Assembly (NCBI RefSeq): GCF_019097855.1
Contig: NZ_JAHRGL010000049.1
Span: 35,758-99,757, forward strand
DNA: 64,000 nt
Direction of reading: 5' to 3'
Origin: Geopseudomonas aromaticivorans
GTDB lineage: Bacteria > Pseudomonadota > Gammaproteobacteria > Pseudomonadales > Pseudomonadaceae
The position numbers and the translations under genes were made by a program. Every line of letters begins with the position of its first letter. Position 1 is the first letter of the stretch. Below the pieces are notes generated by a model. It saw only the letters and a list, made by a program, of their open reading frames with translations. It was not told where the DNA came from and made no database searches. Positions 7,564 through 16,746 of this stretch are shown here, piece after piece.

Positions 7564-9718
7564 GAGCGGGGCTCCCGGCGGCCAGCGGCGAATTGGGATC
7601 GAGCAGCGAGCTGCGGATGAAGTGCAGGTAGCTGAGCACTCGGCGCAGCGGCGAACTGTCGAACTGCGGCGGGCGCGTCTCCGGGGTCTGGCGCACGGTG
7701 GCGATGGCCTGCTCCACCGCGGCCAGGGCGCGCAGGCGGTTGCTCTCGTCGGGCTGGATGAACAGGCGCACCAGCGCGCGGCCGAGGGCGCGGATGCCGA
7801 CCTGCCAGGGCATGCCCTCGCCGTAGCAGGGTTCGGCCGGCAGGCGCGCCTGCTCCTGGCGCAGCTCGATCACCGCCTGGCCGATCTCCAGCACCGCGAA
7901 CATCCAGCGCAGCAGGCGGCGCTGCACCTCGGGGCGGCCGGCCGCACTGACCTGGGCCTGATTGAGCAGATCGCGGGTGCCGCTCTCGAAGCCGGCGACC
8001 AGGCCCTTGAGCCGGCCGCTGACGGCGAACACCACGCGCATGCGCAGGTCGTGCTCCAGGCGCTGCCACAGCCAGGGGCGGTCGGGCGGCAGCAGCAGCG
8101 CCAGGGTCAGGGTGGTCAGGCCGATCGCCAGCAGCGCGGCCAGGTACTCGTTGAGCAGGCGATGGAAATCGTAGCCCGGCAGGTTGGCCGGCAGGGCGAC
8201 GATGCAGAACCACAACAGCAGGCCGGTGCCGTAGCCGGCGGTCTGGCTGCGCGCCAGCAGCCAGGCGCCGAGGGCGAACACCGGTGCCAGCGCGCAGAAC
8301 AGCAGGGCGAAGCCGTCCAGCCACGGCAGCACCCAGAACTGCAGCAGGCCGCCCAGCACGGCGCTGCCCATTGCCCCGATCAGCAGCCGGAGCGACTGCT
8401 GCCACGGGCTGGGCGCACTGGCCATCAGGCCGGCGACCATCGCCGCGGTGAGCACGCAGGTTTCCCCGCTGGGCCAGGCCGTGGCGATCCAGAAGCCGCC
8501 AAGCAGCAGCACCAGCAGGGCGCTGCGCATCCCGGTCACCGCCGTGGCCAGGCTGTTGGCGCGCGGGGTGAAGCTGTCCTGCCACTGCTCGCGGGCATGG
8601 CGGTGGACCAGCAGCGAGGCGTGGGTCAGCGCGTAGTCGTGCAGGTCGCTGGTGAAGCGATACAGCTGCTCGGCGGCGGTGTTGAAGTCGAGCAGCTGCT
8701 CGTCGCTCGGCTGCTGCGCGGCCAGTTGCTGGCGGGCTTCGCGGATCTGCTGCATCAGCTCGCGCTTGCTGTCGCTCAGGCGCTGGGCCAGCACCTCGGC
8801 GTCGGCCTCGCTGCACAGGTGCTGGCCAAGCGGCGCCAGTACCGCGCCGACCCCGGCCAGGCACGGCGCGAGCGCCGTGCGCACCTGCTCGCCAGCCTCG
8901 CCCTGCAGGCGCTGCAGCAGCTGGTGCAGGCCGTGGAAGCGGGTCGAGAGCACCATGAACTCGTGGTTCAGGCGGCCCAGCCGGCCGCTGCGCATGCGGA
9001 AATGCGGGTCCTCGAAGGCGCTGGCGTTGCGCAGGTTGTCGAGCACCACCGCCTCGCCGGCGAAGCGCGCATTGAGCTGCTCCAGGCGCTGGCCGTCGAG
9101 CTGGCCGGCCAGCGCCGCGCTGGCGAACCCGGCGAAGTCGCGAAAGCGCGTGGCCAGCAGGCGGCGCAGGCTGGTGCTGCTGCTCTGCGGCAGGATCAGT
9201 GCGCTGACCAGCCCCGAGCAGAGGATGCCCAGGCTGATCTCCAGCACCCGCCACAGCGCCTGCATGAAGGCGCCTTCCGGGGCGGCGATGGCGGGCAGGC
9301 CGATCAGCGCAGCGGTGTAGCCGGCCAGCACGCAGCCGTAGCCGCGAAAGTCGCGGTAGCGCGCCGCACCGGCGGTGCACACGCCGATCCACAGCGACAG
9401 GCAGAGCAGGAACAGCACCCGTTCCTGGGCGAACAGGGCGATCAGCGGCACCGTCACCGTCAACCCCAGCAGGGTGCCGAGGATGCGGTAGAAGCTCTTG
9501 GCCAGCACCTGGCCGCTCTCCGGCTGCATGACGATGAACACCGTGGCCAGTACGGTGTTGGCCTGCGGCAGCTCCAGGCGATAGGCCAGCCACAGGGCGA
9601 TGAAGGCGGTGAGCAGGGCCTTGAAGATGAAGGCCCAGATCATCCCCTCGCTCTGTGCCCATTCGTCCAGGCCGCGGCGCAAGGCTCCGGGCAGCGCGGG
9701 CGCGCTCGAAGTGCTCAT
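7553..9718 (-). CDS. FUSC-family inner-membrane exporter (AaeB-like), system 1
   Basis: 721 residues with the typical architecture of two hydrophobic blocks (about residues 30-170 and 360-500), each followed by a soluble domain. It should export aromatic or hydroxylated carboxylic acids using the adjacent adaptor and outer-membrane factor. The start at 9718 is chosen because GAGGAG precedes it; the ATG ten codons further upstream would run into the preceding gene. Starts 11 bp after the stop of the outer-membrane factor gene and overlaps DUF1656 downstream. Confidence 0.85.
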   Translation of the reverse strand: MSTSSAPALPGALRRGLDEWAQSEGMIWAFIFKALLTAFIALWLAYRLELPQANTVLATVFIVMQPESGQVLAKSFYRILGTLLGLTVTVPLIALFAQERVLFLLCLSLWIGVCTAGAARYRDFRGYGCVLAGYTAALIGLPAIAAPEGAFMQALWRVLEISLGILCSGLVSALILPQSSSTSLRRLLATRFRDFAGFASAALAGQLDGQRLEQLNARFAGEAVVLDNLRNASAFEDPHFRMRSGRLGRLNHEFMVLSTRFHGLHQLLQRLQGEAGEQVRTALAPCLAGVGAVLAPLGQHLCSEADAEVLAQRLSDSKRELMQQIREARQQLAAQQPSDEQLLDFNTAAEQLYRFTSDLHDYALTHASLLVHRHAREQWQDSFTPRANSLATAVTGMRSALLVLLLGGFWIATAWPSGETCVLTAAMVAGLMASAPSPWQQSLRLLIGAMGSAVLGGLLQFWVLPWLDGFALLFCALAPVFALGAWLLARSQTAGYGTGLLLWFCIVALPANLPGYDFHRLLNEYLAALLAIGLTTLTLALLLPPDRPWLWQRLEHDLRMRVVFAVSGRLKGLVAGFESGTRDLLNQAQVSAAGRPEVQRRLLRWMFAVLEIGQAVIELRQEQARLPAEPCYGEGMPWQVGIRALGRALVRLFIQPDESNRLRALAAVEQAIATVRQTPETRPPQFDSSPLRRVLSYLHFIRSSLLDPNSPLAAGSPAHAA

Positions 9719-9728
9719 CGCGCGCTCC

Positions 9729-11240
9729 TCACGGCTGGCCTGGCACATGCAGACGGACCGCGCGCGCCTGCAGGTCGGCGTCCGCCGGGGCGCTGCCGGC
9801 CGCCAGCACGCCGCCGCCGAGCGCCACCCACAGCTCGGCCTGGGCGCTCAGTTGGCCGGCCAGCACCTGCTGCTGCAGGCGCCGCTGGGCGAACACCAGG
9901 CTCTGCGTCTCGAGCAGCTCGCGGGCGTCGCTGAGGCCGCGCTCGTGGGCTTCCTGGGCGAGCAGGTAGCGCCGCTCGGCGGTGGCCCGCGCGCTGGCGA
10001 CGAAGCCCTCCTGCTCGTGCAGCGAATGCAGGCGGATCAGCAGGTCGGAGACGCCCCGCAGCGCCTGCACCAGGGTCTGCTTGTACTGCTCGACCGCCAG
10101 GTCGTAGGCGGCGGTCTCGGCGCCGAGCCGGCCGCGCCGCGCCCCGCCGTCGAAGATCGGCAGGCTCAGCGCCGGGCCGAGGCCGTAGGTCAGCTTGTCG
10201 TAGCGCAGGAAGTCCAGCATACCGCCCTGGGTCGCCGCCGAACCGAGGCTGCCGAGCAGGTCGATGTTGGGATAGAAGTCGGCCTTGGCCACCTCGATGC
10301 CGCGCGCCGCCGCTGCCACCTGCCAGCGGCCGGCGACCACGTCCGGCCGCCGGCCGAGCAGCTCCAGCGGCAAGCGGCTGGGCAGCCGCGGCGCCGCGTG
10401 CAGCGCCAGCCGCGGGCGCTTGAGTTCGGCGGCCGCGCCCGGCCCGGCGCCGGCCAGCGCCGCCAGCTGGTTGCGGGTCAGGGCGATGGCCTCGTGGGCC
10501 AGGTCGAGCTGGCGATGGGCCTCGGGCAGCGGCGCCTCGGCCGTGCTGACCTCCAGCTCGGTGCCCAGGCCGATGCGCTGGCGCTCCACCGCCAGCGCCA
10601 GCAGCTCCTCGCGCTGCTTGAACTCGGCCTTGGCGATGTCCAACTCGGCGTACTGGCGCGCCAGCTGGATATAGGCGCGCACCACGCTGCCCTGCAGTTC
10701 CAGCGCCGCGGCGCGCGCCTCGGTAGCCGCCACCCGCGCCTGGCTCAGCGCCTGCGCGCGCTGGCTGCGCAAGCGGCCCCAGAGGTCGAGGTCGTAGCTC
10801 AGGCCGAAGGCAGCGGTGTTGTTCCAGCTGGTGGTGCGCGCCAGCGGGCCGGGGCCGTAGAAGTTGTCGTCCGGCCAGCGCTTGCGCTGCACACTGGCAT
10901 CCAGGCCGACCTGCGGCGCCTGCGCCGCGGCGGCCACCCCGGCCAGCGCCTGCGCCTGGCGCACGCGCGCCGCGGCCATGGCCAGGCCGGGACTGCCGGC
11001 CAGTGCACGCTCGACCCAGGCGTCCAGCTGCGCATCGCCGTAGGCCTGCCACCACTGCGCGCGCGGCCACTCGGCGCTCTCGGCGGCGTGGCGAATCGCT
11101 GCGTCGGTAGGCAATTCAGCGCTGTCGGCCAGCTCGGCCTGGGGGGCGATGCCGCCGCTGTCGATGCAGCCAGAAAGGGAAACGAGCACGGGAAGAAGCA
11201 GACTGGCGAGGAACAGACCGGGCCGAACGATGGCGGGCAC
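9729..11240 (-). CDS. NodT-type outer-membrane efflux lipoprotein, system 1
   Basis: 503 residues from a GTG start. A signal peptide with lipobox LSGC (near residue 24) is followed by two TolC-type alpha-helical repeats with long coiled regions (VRQAQALAGVAAA; QRIGLGTELEVSTAEA). It is the outer-membrane channel of the tripartite pump, anchored by a lipid. First gene of the operon OMF-FUSC-DUF1656-HlyD. The promoter should lie in the 245-bp divergent gap with the LysR gene, which presumably controls it. Confidence 0.85.
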   Translation of the reverse strand: MPAIVRPGLFLASLLLPVLVSLSGCIDSGGIAPQAELADSAELPTDAAIRHAAESAEWPRAQWWQAYGDAQLDAWVERALAGSPGLAMAAARVRQAQALAGVAAAAQAPQVGLDASVQRKRWPDDNFYGPGPLARTTSWNNTAAFGLSYDLDLWGRLRSQRAQALSQARVAATEARAAALELQGSVVRAYIQLARQYAELDIAKAEFKQREELLALAVERQRIGLGTELEVSTAEAPLPEAHRQLDLAHEAIALTRNQLAALAGAGPGAAAELKRPRLALHAAPRLPSRLPLELLGRRPDVVAGRWQVAAAARGIEVAKADFYPNIDLLGSLGSAATQGGMLDFLRYDKLTYGLGPALSLPIFDGGARRGRLGAETAAYDLAVEQYKQTLVQALRGVSDLLIRLHSLHEQEGFVASARATAERRYLLAQEAHERGLSDARELLETQSLVFAQRRLQQQVLAGQLSAQAELWVALGGGVLAAGSAPADADLQARAVRLHVPGQP

Positions 11241-11485
11241 TGCAGCACATCCTGGATTGGAGCGTGGGGGCGGGAAGGCTGGCGATTCTAAGAGCGCCCG
11301 CAGGCGAGGATAAGCACGCAGATAGATGATGGATTGTGTCCGAAACGGTCATAATCTTTGGCAAGCTTCGTGACAGAATTCACGCCAGCCGACAGCCTGC
11401 TCCACAAGGCCTGCAACCGCGGCCCTCCTGCCCACGGTCAAGGACTTCCAGCGCAGCCAAACCGCCCCCCGCCCGGAAGCGATCA
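11241..11485. promoter_or_regulatory. Divergent control region between efflux operon 1 and the lysR-type gene
   Basis: 245 bp between the start of the outer-membrane factor gene (minus strand) and the LysR start (plus strand). It includes a locally AT-richer stretch around 11320-11380, where promoters and LysR sites are expected. I could not define a specific T-N11-A box with confidence. Confidence 0.45.
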
Positions 11486-12433
11486 ATGGACATCCTCTTC
11501 AACATGCGCGCCTTCGTCTGCGTGGCGGAAACCGGCAGTTTCACCGCTGCCGCCGCGCGCCTCGACCTCACCACCTCCTACGTCTCGCGCGCGGTCGCCA
11601 CCCTGGAAACCCACCTGCGCACGCGCCTGCTGCACCGCACGACGCGACGCATCGCCCTCACCGAGGCCGGCCAGCGCTACCTGATGCGCTGCGAGCAGAT
11701 CCTCGGCTACATCGAGGAAGCCGAGGCCGAGGCCAGCGACGCCCACGCGCGCCCGGCCGGCACCCTCAAGGTCCACGCGATGACCGGCATCGGCCAGCAC
11801 TACCTGATCGACGCCGCCGCCGACTACAACGCGAAATACCCGGACGTCAGCTTCGACCTGACCCTGGCCAACCGCACCACCGACATCCTCGACGAGGGCT
11901 ACGACATCTCGGTGGTGATCGCCCGCGAGCTGCCGGACTCCGGCTTCATCTCCAAGCAACTGGGCAAGACCTACAGCGTGCTGTGCGCCGCGCCGGGCTA
12001 CATCGACAAGCACGGCTTCGCCCGCCAGCCCGCCGACCTGGGCAAGCACCGCTGCCTGCGCCTGGTCAACTCGGTGATGAGCCTGGACAAGTGGCTGCTC
12101 GACGGCCCCGACGGCGAGGAGCTGGTGACCGTCAGCCAGACCCCCTTCCAGGTCAACACCGCCGACGCCATGAGCGTGGCGCTGAAGGCCGGCATGGGCA
12201 TCGGCGCCCTGCCGATCTACGCGGCGCTGCAGAGCCTGCAGGACGGCAGCCTGGTGCGCGTGCTGCCCAACCACACGCTGTTCCCGCTCGGCGTGTTCGC
12301 CCTGTACCCGTCGCGCCAGTACCTGGACGCCAAGACCCGCACCTGGGTCGAGTTCCTGCGCGACTACATGCCGCAACGCCTCGCCGCCGACGAAAGCCGC
12401 CTGCTCGCCTGCAGCACGCAGCTGATGGGCTAG
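11486..12433 (+). CDS. LysR-family transcriptional regulator
   Basis: 315 residues. The winged HTH at residues 1-62 reads MRAFVCVAETGSFTAAAARL then SYVSRAVATLETHLRTRLL, typical of the CrgA/AaeR-like LysR branch. An effector-binding domain follows from about residue 90. The ATG at 11486 is preferred over an upstream one because the family starts a few residues before MRAF. It is divergent from efflux operon 1, the classic layout of a LysR activator and its target; E. coli aaeR-aaeXAB is analogous. The inducer is unknown but probably an aromatic acid. Confidence 0.85.
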   Translation: MDILFNMRAFVCVAETGSFTAAAARLDLTTSYVSRAVATLETHLRTRLLHRTTRRIALTEAGQRYLMRCEQILGYIEEAEAEASDAHARPAGTLKVHAMTGIGQHYLIDAAADYNAKYPDVSFDLTLANRTTDILDEGYDISVVIARELPDSGFISKQLGKTYSVLCAAPGYIDKHGFARQPADLGKHRCLRLVNSVMSLDKWLLDGPDGEELVTVSQTPFQVNTADAMSVALKAGMGIGALPIYAALQSLQDGSLVRVLPNHTLFPLGVFALYPSRQYLDAKTRTWVEFLRDYMPQRLAADESRLLACSTQLMG

Positions 12434-12466
12434 CGCCAGCGCCCGGCGCCGAGCGCAACGCGGCGC

Positions 12467-13369
12467 TCACTCGCCGGCCGGCGGTGCCTCGGCCATGCGC
12501 TGGAACGCGGCGCGGAACTCGCTGGGCTTGATCCCCGCCTGCTTGCGGAAGTAGCGGCTGAAGTAGGAGGTGTCGCGGAAGCCGAGGTCGTGGGCGATCT
12601 GCTTGATCTCCAGCTCCGTGTAGGCCAACTGGCGCTGCGCCTCGCGCATCAGCCGCGCATTGATCAGGCCCATCGCCGACTCGCCCAGCTCCTCGCGGCA
12701 GATGCGCCCGAGCTGCGCCGCGCTGATGCCGAGGCGCTCGGCATACAGCTCCAGCGGCCAGTGCTGGCGGAACTGGCGGTTGACCAGCTCGCGGAACTGC
12801 TCGAGGAGGATCGCCCGCCGGCCCTGGCCCGGGCGCGGGGCATCGGCCGGCTGCGCCAGGCGGGAGATCTGCACCAGCAGGGCGAGCAGCAGCGACAGCC
12901 CGGCGGCGACATGCCGCGGCGCCTCGCTGCGCGCCTCCGCCTCGAGCAGCTGCAGCAGCGGCCACAGCGGTTCGTCGCCGTCGACCGCCTCCGGCAGCGG
13001 AATCAGTGCCGGGCGCTGCAGCAGGGCGAGCAGCTCGACCGAGACGATCCGCGCCATCGACTCCAGCGGCTGCTGCACGGCGGTGATCACCGGCCCGTCG
13101 GTGTCCTGGTTGTGGCTGAAGGCATGCACCGTACGGCAGGGCAACAGGATCAGGCAGGGCGCGGCGAAGCTCATCCGCCTATTCTCGATACTGACCGCGC
13201 CCGTGCCGCTGCGCACGTAGAAGATCTGCAGCAGGGCGTCGTGGCGATGCGGGCGGATCTCGCCCTGGTAGAGCGGGCTGCGTTCGCGGATCCATTCGAC
13301 GTGCAGCAGGTCGCACCACACCGGCGGGGCCGCCTCGCCGTACAGGGCATAGTTGGGAATGCTCTTCAT
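12467..13369 (-). CDS. AraC-family regulator, PobR-like
   Basis: 300 residues. The N-terminal cupin sensor begins IPNYALYGEAAPP and contains EIRPHRHDALLQIFYV, matching the PobR-type subgroup (p-hydroxybenzoate-responsive in known members). The C-terminal double HTH has LGISAAQLGRICREELG and IAHDLGFRDTSYFSRYFRKQAGIKPSEFR. The start at 13369 fits the family N-terminus; 33 further in-frame codons upstream read as non-family sequence. Divergent from FUSC efflux operon 2, which it most likely regulates in response to an aromatic acid. Confidence 0.85.
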   Translation of the reverse strand: MKSIPNYALYGEAAPPVWCDLLHVEWIRERSPLYQGEIRPHRHDALLQIFYVRSGTGAVSIENRRMSFAAPCLILLPCRTVHAFSHNQDTDGPVITAVQQPLESMARIVSVELLALLQRPALIPLPEAVDGDEPLWPLLQLLEAEARSEAPRHVAAGLSLLLALLVQISRLAQPADAPRPGQGRRAILLEQFRELVNRQFRQHWPLELYAERLGISAAQLGRICREELGESAMGLINARLMREAQRQLAYTELEIKQIAHDLGFRDTSYFSRYFRKQAGIKPSEFRAAFQRMAEAPPAGE

Positions 13370-13559
13370 CGGAATCGCTCGCGGAGGCGGCGTGGCCGGC
13401 GACGGACGCCTTGCCCAGGCCAATCTGCACGGATTGTCCTGTTCAAAGTGCCGTTTTTTCTGGCGCACTGACGTTTAATGGGCAACGTATGGTAATTAAG
13501 TCTACCTCCCCGCGTCTCCCATGCCGCCCGCCGGCATGTTGTCCGAGCTTTCCGCATCG
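13370..13559. promoter_or_regulatory. Divergent control region between araC-type gene and efflux operon 2
   Basis: 190 bp between the AraC start and the FUSC start. It contains an AT-rich segment (13480-13505, GGTAATTAAGT) and a short dyad AGTGC at 13447-13451 with GCACT at 13465-13469 that could be an operator half-site pair. Assignment is from position and symmetry only. Confidence 0.4.
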
Positions 13560-15620
13560 ATGAACATCCCTACCTTGAGGGAATGGCTGTATTCGGCCAA
13601 AGCGCTGATCGCCGCCTTGCTCGCGCTCTACATCGCCCTCGCGCTGCCCCTCGACAACCCCTACTGGGCGATGGCGTCGGTGTACGTTGTGTCCCATCCG
13701 CTGTCCGGTGCGACCCGCTCCAAGGCGCTGTTCCGCGCCCTCGGCACCCTGCTCGGCGCCGCCGCCGCGGTGGCCATGGTGCCGCCGTTCGCCCATCAGC
13801 CGGTGATGCAGAGCCTGGTCATCTCGCTGTGGGTCGGCGTGCTGCTGTTCCTCTCGCTGCTCGACCGCAGCCCGCGCAGCTACATCTTCATGCTGGCCGC
13901 CTACACCGTGCCGCTGATCGCCCTGCCGCAGGTCGAGCATCCGGGGGCGATCTTCGACGCGGCCCTGGCGCGCTCCGAGGAAATTCTCCTCGGCATCGCC
14001 TGCGCCGCGGTGGTCAACGCCGTGCTGTTCCCCAGCCGCCTCGCCCCGGTGATCGCCGCGCGCATGGACACCCTGCTCGGCGACGCCCGCGCCTGGATCG
14101 CCGACAGCCTGGACCGGCAGCAGTTCGGCGCGGCTGCGCCGCGCACCCTGCACAAGCTGCTCGGCGACGTGATGGCCCTGGACGGCATGATCATGCAGCT
14201 GTCCTACGACAGCGCCAGCCACCTGCCGGCCCGGCATGCCCGCGAGTTCCGCGCGCGCATGGCCATGCTGCTGCCGCAGCTGAGCTCGCTGCTCGACCCG
14301 CTGCACCGTCTGCAGAACGAGCTGGGCCAGCTGCCGGCGGAGCTCGGCGAACTGCTCGCGCGCCTGGAGAGCTGGCTGCAGAGCGGCGATGCCGAGGGCG
14401 GCCGCCAGCTGCGCGAGCACAGCCTGCGTCTGGAGACCTGGCTCGACGCCAGCCACCCGTCGCAGGCGCTGCTGATCGGCAGCGCCCTGCGCCAGCTGCG
14501 CCAGCTGCTGGTGCTCTGGCAGGACTGCCTGAACCTGCGCCAGAGCTTCGCCGAAGGTCACCCGGAACAGCCGCCGGTCCTGCACTACAAGGTGCGCCAG
14601 CTGATCGGCGAGCCGCGCTACTACGACTTCGGCCTGCTGGCCTTCAGCGCCGCCTCGGTGGGCCTGTCGGTGTTCGTCGCCTGCCTGCTGTGGATCGCCA
14701 TTGGCTGGGACTACGGCTTCAGCGGCATCTTCCTCGTCGCGGTGGCCAGCTGCTTCTTCGCCGCGCAGGACAATCCGGCGCCGTTCATCAAGTCGTTCCT
14801 CAACTGGACGCTGATCTCCACCGTCGCCGCCGGCGTCTACCTGTTCGGCCTGCTGCCCAACATCCACGACTTCGGCATGCTGGCCATCGCCCTGTCGCTG
14901 CCGCTGCTGCTGGCCGGCACCCTCTCCGGGCGCCCGCAGTTCACCGCAGCGGTGATGCTGTTCGCCGTGCAGACGATCTCCACCATCACCATCCAGGAAA
15001 CCTACAAGGCCAACTTCCCGCTGTTCGCCGATGTTGCCCTGAGCAACATCCTCGGCCTGGTCTACGCCGTCGTCTGGACCCGGGTGAGCAAACCCTTCGG
15101 CGCCGAGTGGGCCGCGCGGCGCCTGGCGCGCTCGACCTGGCGCGACCTCGCCGACCTGGCGCGCAGCGAGCGCGAGCACGACCATGACCGCGTCGCCGCG
15201 CGCATGCTCGACCGCATCAACCAGCTGGTGCCGCGCCTAACCCTGGTCAGCGACCCGCGCCTGGCGCTGACCGACCTCACCCGCGACCTGCGCGTGTGCT
15301 TCCGCCTGCTCGACCTGCAGCGCAGCCTGCCCGTCGCCATCCGCCGCCAGGTGAGCCCGGTGCTGCAGGAGGTGCACGACTACTTCCAGGCCTGCGCCGA
15401 CGCCCGCCACCAGCTGCCGCCGTCCGAACGCCTGCGCGATCAGCTGGACGCCAGCCTGGCGGCACTGCTGGCGCTGCCCGGCGGCGCGGCGCACAAGAGC
15501 GCCGAGGCGCTGGCCGGCCTGCACATGGCGCTGTTCCCCGAGCAGCCGCGCCGGCCCGCCGCCGACGCCGAAGCCGACGCGCCACTCCTTGCCCCCGCCC
15601 TTGCTGGAAAGCCCGCATGA
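13560..15620 (+). CDS. FUSC-family inner-membrane exporter (AaeB-like), system 2
   Basis: 686 residues from MNIPTLREWLYSAKALIAALLALYI, the usual opening of this family; ATGs at 13521 and 13536 are in frame but add unconserved residues. N-terminal membrane block (about 15-160), a soluble helical region, a second membrane block (about 355-500) and a cytoplasmic C-terminal domain. Predicted exporter of aromatic or organic acids. The stop overlaps the DUF1656 start (ATGA). Paralogous to the FUSC gene at 7553, but with different order in the operon. Confidence 0.85.
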   Translation: MNIPTLREWLYSAKALIAALLALYIALALPLDNPYWAMASVYVVSHPLSGATRSKALFRALGTLLGAAAAVAMVPPFAHQPVMQSLVISLWVGVLLFLSLLDRSPRSYIFMLAAYTVPLIALPQVEHPGAIFDAALARSEEILLGIACAAVVNAVLFPSRLAPVIAARMDTLLGDARAWIADSLDRQQFGAAAPRTLHKLLGDVMALDGMIMQLSYDSASHLPARHAREFRARMAMLLPQLSSLLDPLHRLQNELGQLPAELGELLARLESWLQSGDAEGGRQLREHSLRLETWLDASHPSQALLIGSALRQLRQLLVLWQDCLNLRQSFAEGHPEQPPVLHYKVRQLIGEPRYYDFGLLAFSAASVGLSVFVACLLWIAIGWDYGFSGIFLVAVASCFFAAQDNPAPFIKSFLNWTLISTVAAGVYLFGLLPNIHDFGMLAIALSLPLLLAGTLSGRPQFTAAVMLFAVQTISTITIQETYKANFPLFADVALSNILGLVYAVVWTRVSKPFGAEWAARRLARSTWRDLADLARSEREHDHDRVAARMLDRINQLVPRLTLVSDPRLALTDLTRDLRVCFRLLDLQRSLPVAIRRQVSPVLQEVHDYFQACADARHQLPPSERLRDQLDASLAALLALPGGAAHKSAEALAGLHMALFPEQPRRPAADAEADAPLLAPALAGKPA

Positions 15621-15820
15621 ACGGACATTTCGATATCTACGGCGTCTACGTGCCGACCCTGCTGCTGCTGCTGCTGGGCGCCTACGTGGTGAAGAGCCTG
15701 CTGCACAACGTGCTGCTGCGCATCGGCTTCTACCGCTTCGTCTGGCACCCGCCGCTGTTCAACCTGGCCCTGTATCTGATGGTACTCGGCGCCCTGTTCA
15801 CCCTCGTACCCGGACTCTGA
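15617..15820 (+). CDS. DUF1656 small inner-membrane protein, system 2
   Basis: 67 residues, two hydrophobic helices. The motif FDIYGVYVPTLLLLLL aligns with IALFGVYLPNLTLLF of the copy at 7363, and FYRFVWHPPLFNLAL aligns with its second motif. Overlaps the FUSC stop by 4 bp and is followed immediately by the HlyD gene, so the three are translationally coupled. Confidence 0.85.
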   Translation: MNGHFDIYGVYVPTLLLLLLGAYVVKSLLHNVLLRIGFYRFVWHPPLFNLALYLMVLGALFTLVPGL

Positions 15821-15822
15821 TC

Positions 15823-16746
15823 GTGAAGAAGTGGCTCCCCACCCTGGGCTCCGTGCTCCTGACCCTCTCGGCCGTGGCCGTCGGCATCGTCGTCAGCCTG
15901 CATCTCTGGGACTACTACATGAAGGAACCCTGGACCCGCGACGGCCGCGTGCACGCCGACATCATCCAGGTCGCCCCGGACGTCTCCGGGCTGGTCACCG
16001 AACTGCGGGTGCGCGACAACGACAAGGTCAGCCGCGGCCAGCCGCTGTTCGTCATCGACCGCGCGCGCTTCGAGCTGGCGGTGCAGAAGGCCGAGGCGAC
16101 GGTCAAGGAACGCCGCGCCCAGCTGGAACAGGCGCGCCGCGAAGCCAAGCGTAACAAGGTGCTCAAGGACCTGATCGCCGCGGAAACCGTCGAGGAAGGC
16201 GACACCCGCGTGCAGCAGAGCGAGGCCGCGCTGGCCGACGCTGAGTCCGCCCTCGGCGTCGCCCGTCTCGACCTCAAGCGCACCGAGGTGCTCAGCCCGG
16301 TGGACGGCTACCTCAGCGACCGCACCATGCGCGTCGGCGACTACGTGAAGACCGGCGTGCCGGTGCTGTCGATCGTCGACACCGGCTCGCTGCGCGTGGA
16401 AGGCTACTTCGAGGAAACCAAGCTGCACGCCATCGACATCGGCCAGCCGGTAGACATCAAGCTGATGGGCGAGCGCGAACACCTGCGCGGCCACGTACAG
16501 AGCATCGCCGCCGGCATCGAGGACCGCGACCGCAACCGCGGCGAAAGCATGCTCCCGGACATCGACCCGAGCTTCAACTGGGTGCGCCTGGCCCAGCGCA
16601 TTCCGGTGCGGGTGGCCATCGACGAGGCGCCCGTCGACATCCGCCTGGTGGTCGGCCGCACCGCCACCCTCACCGTGCAACCGTGGCCCGCCGGCCAGGC
16701 GCCGGCCGCCGCGGCCCAGGGCCCGCGCGAGCAGGCCGCGCAATGA
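15823..16746 (+). CDS. HlyD-family periplasmic adaptor, system 2
   Basis: 307 residues from a GTG two bases after the DUF1656 stop; no ATG is available before the membrane helix (about 8-28). Adaptor motifs: EPWTRDGRVHADIIQVAPDVSG, a coiled hairpin (about 85-140), LDLKRTEVLSPVDGY and DPSFNWVRLAQRIPVRV. Couples the FUSC pump to the outer-membrane factor that follows. The last four bases (ATGA) are shared with the next gene. Confidence 0.85.
   Translation: MKKWLPTLGSVLLTLSAVAVGIVVSLHLWDYYMKEPWTRDGRVHADIIQVAPDVSGLVTELRVRDNDKVSRGQPLFVIDRARFELAVQKAEATVKERRAQLEQARREAKRNKVLKDLIAAETVEEGDTRVQQSEAALADAESALGVARLDLKRTEVLSPVDGYLSDRTMRVGDYVKTGVPVLSIVDTGSLRVEGYFEETKLHAIDIGQPVDIKLMGEREHLRGHVQSIAAGIEDRDRNRGESMLPDIDPSFNWVRLAQRIPVRVAIDEAPVDIRLVVGRTATLTVQPWPAGQAPAAAAQGPREQAAQ

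Noticed and set aside
7562-9934. 790-residue plus-strand frame opposite the FUSC gene
   Set aside because: Gln/Ala/Arg-rich antisense translation; the minus-strand FUSC gene has membrane topology and operon coupling.
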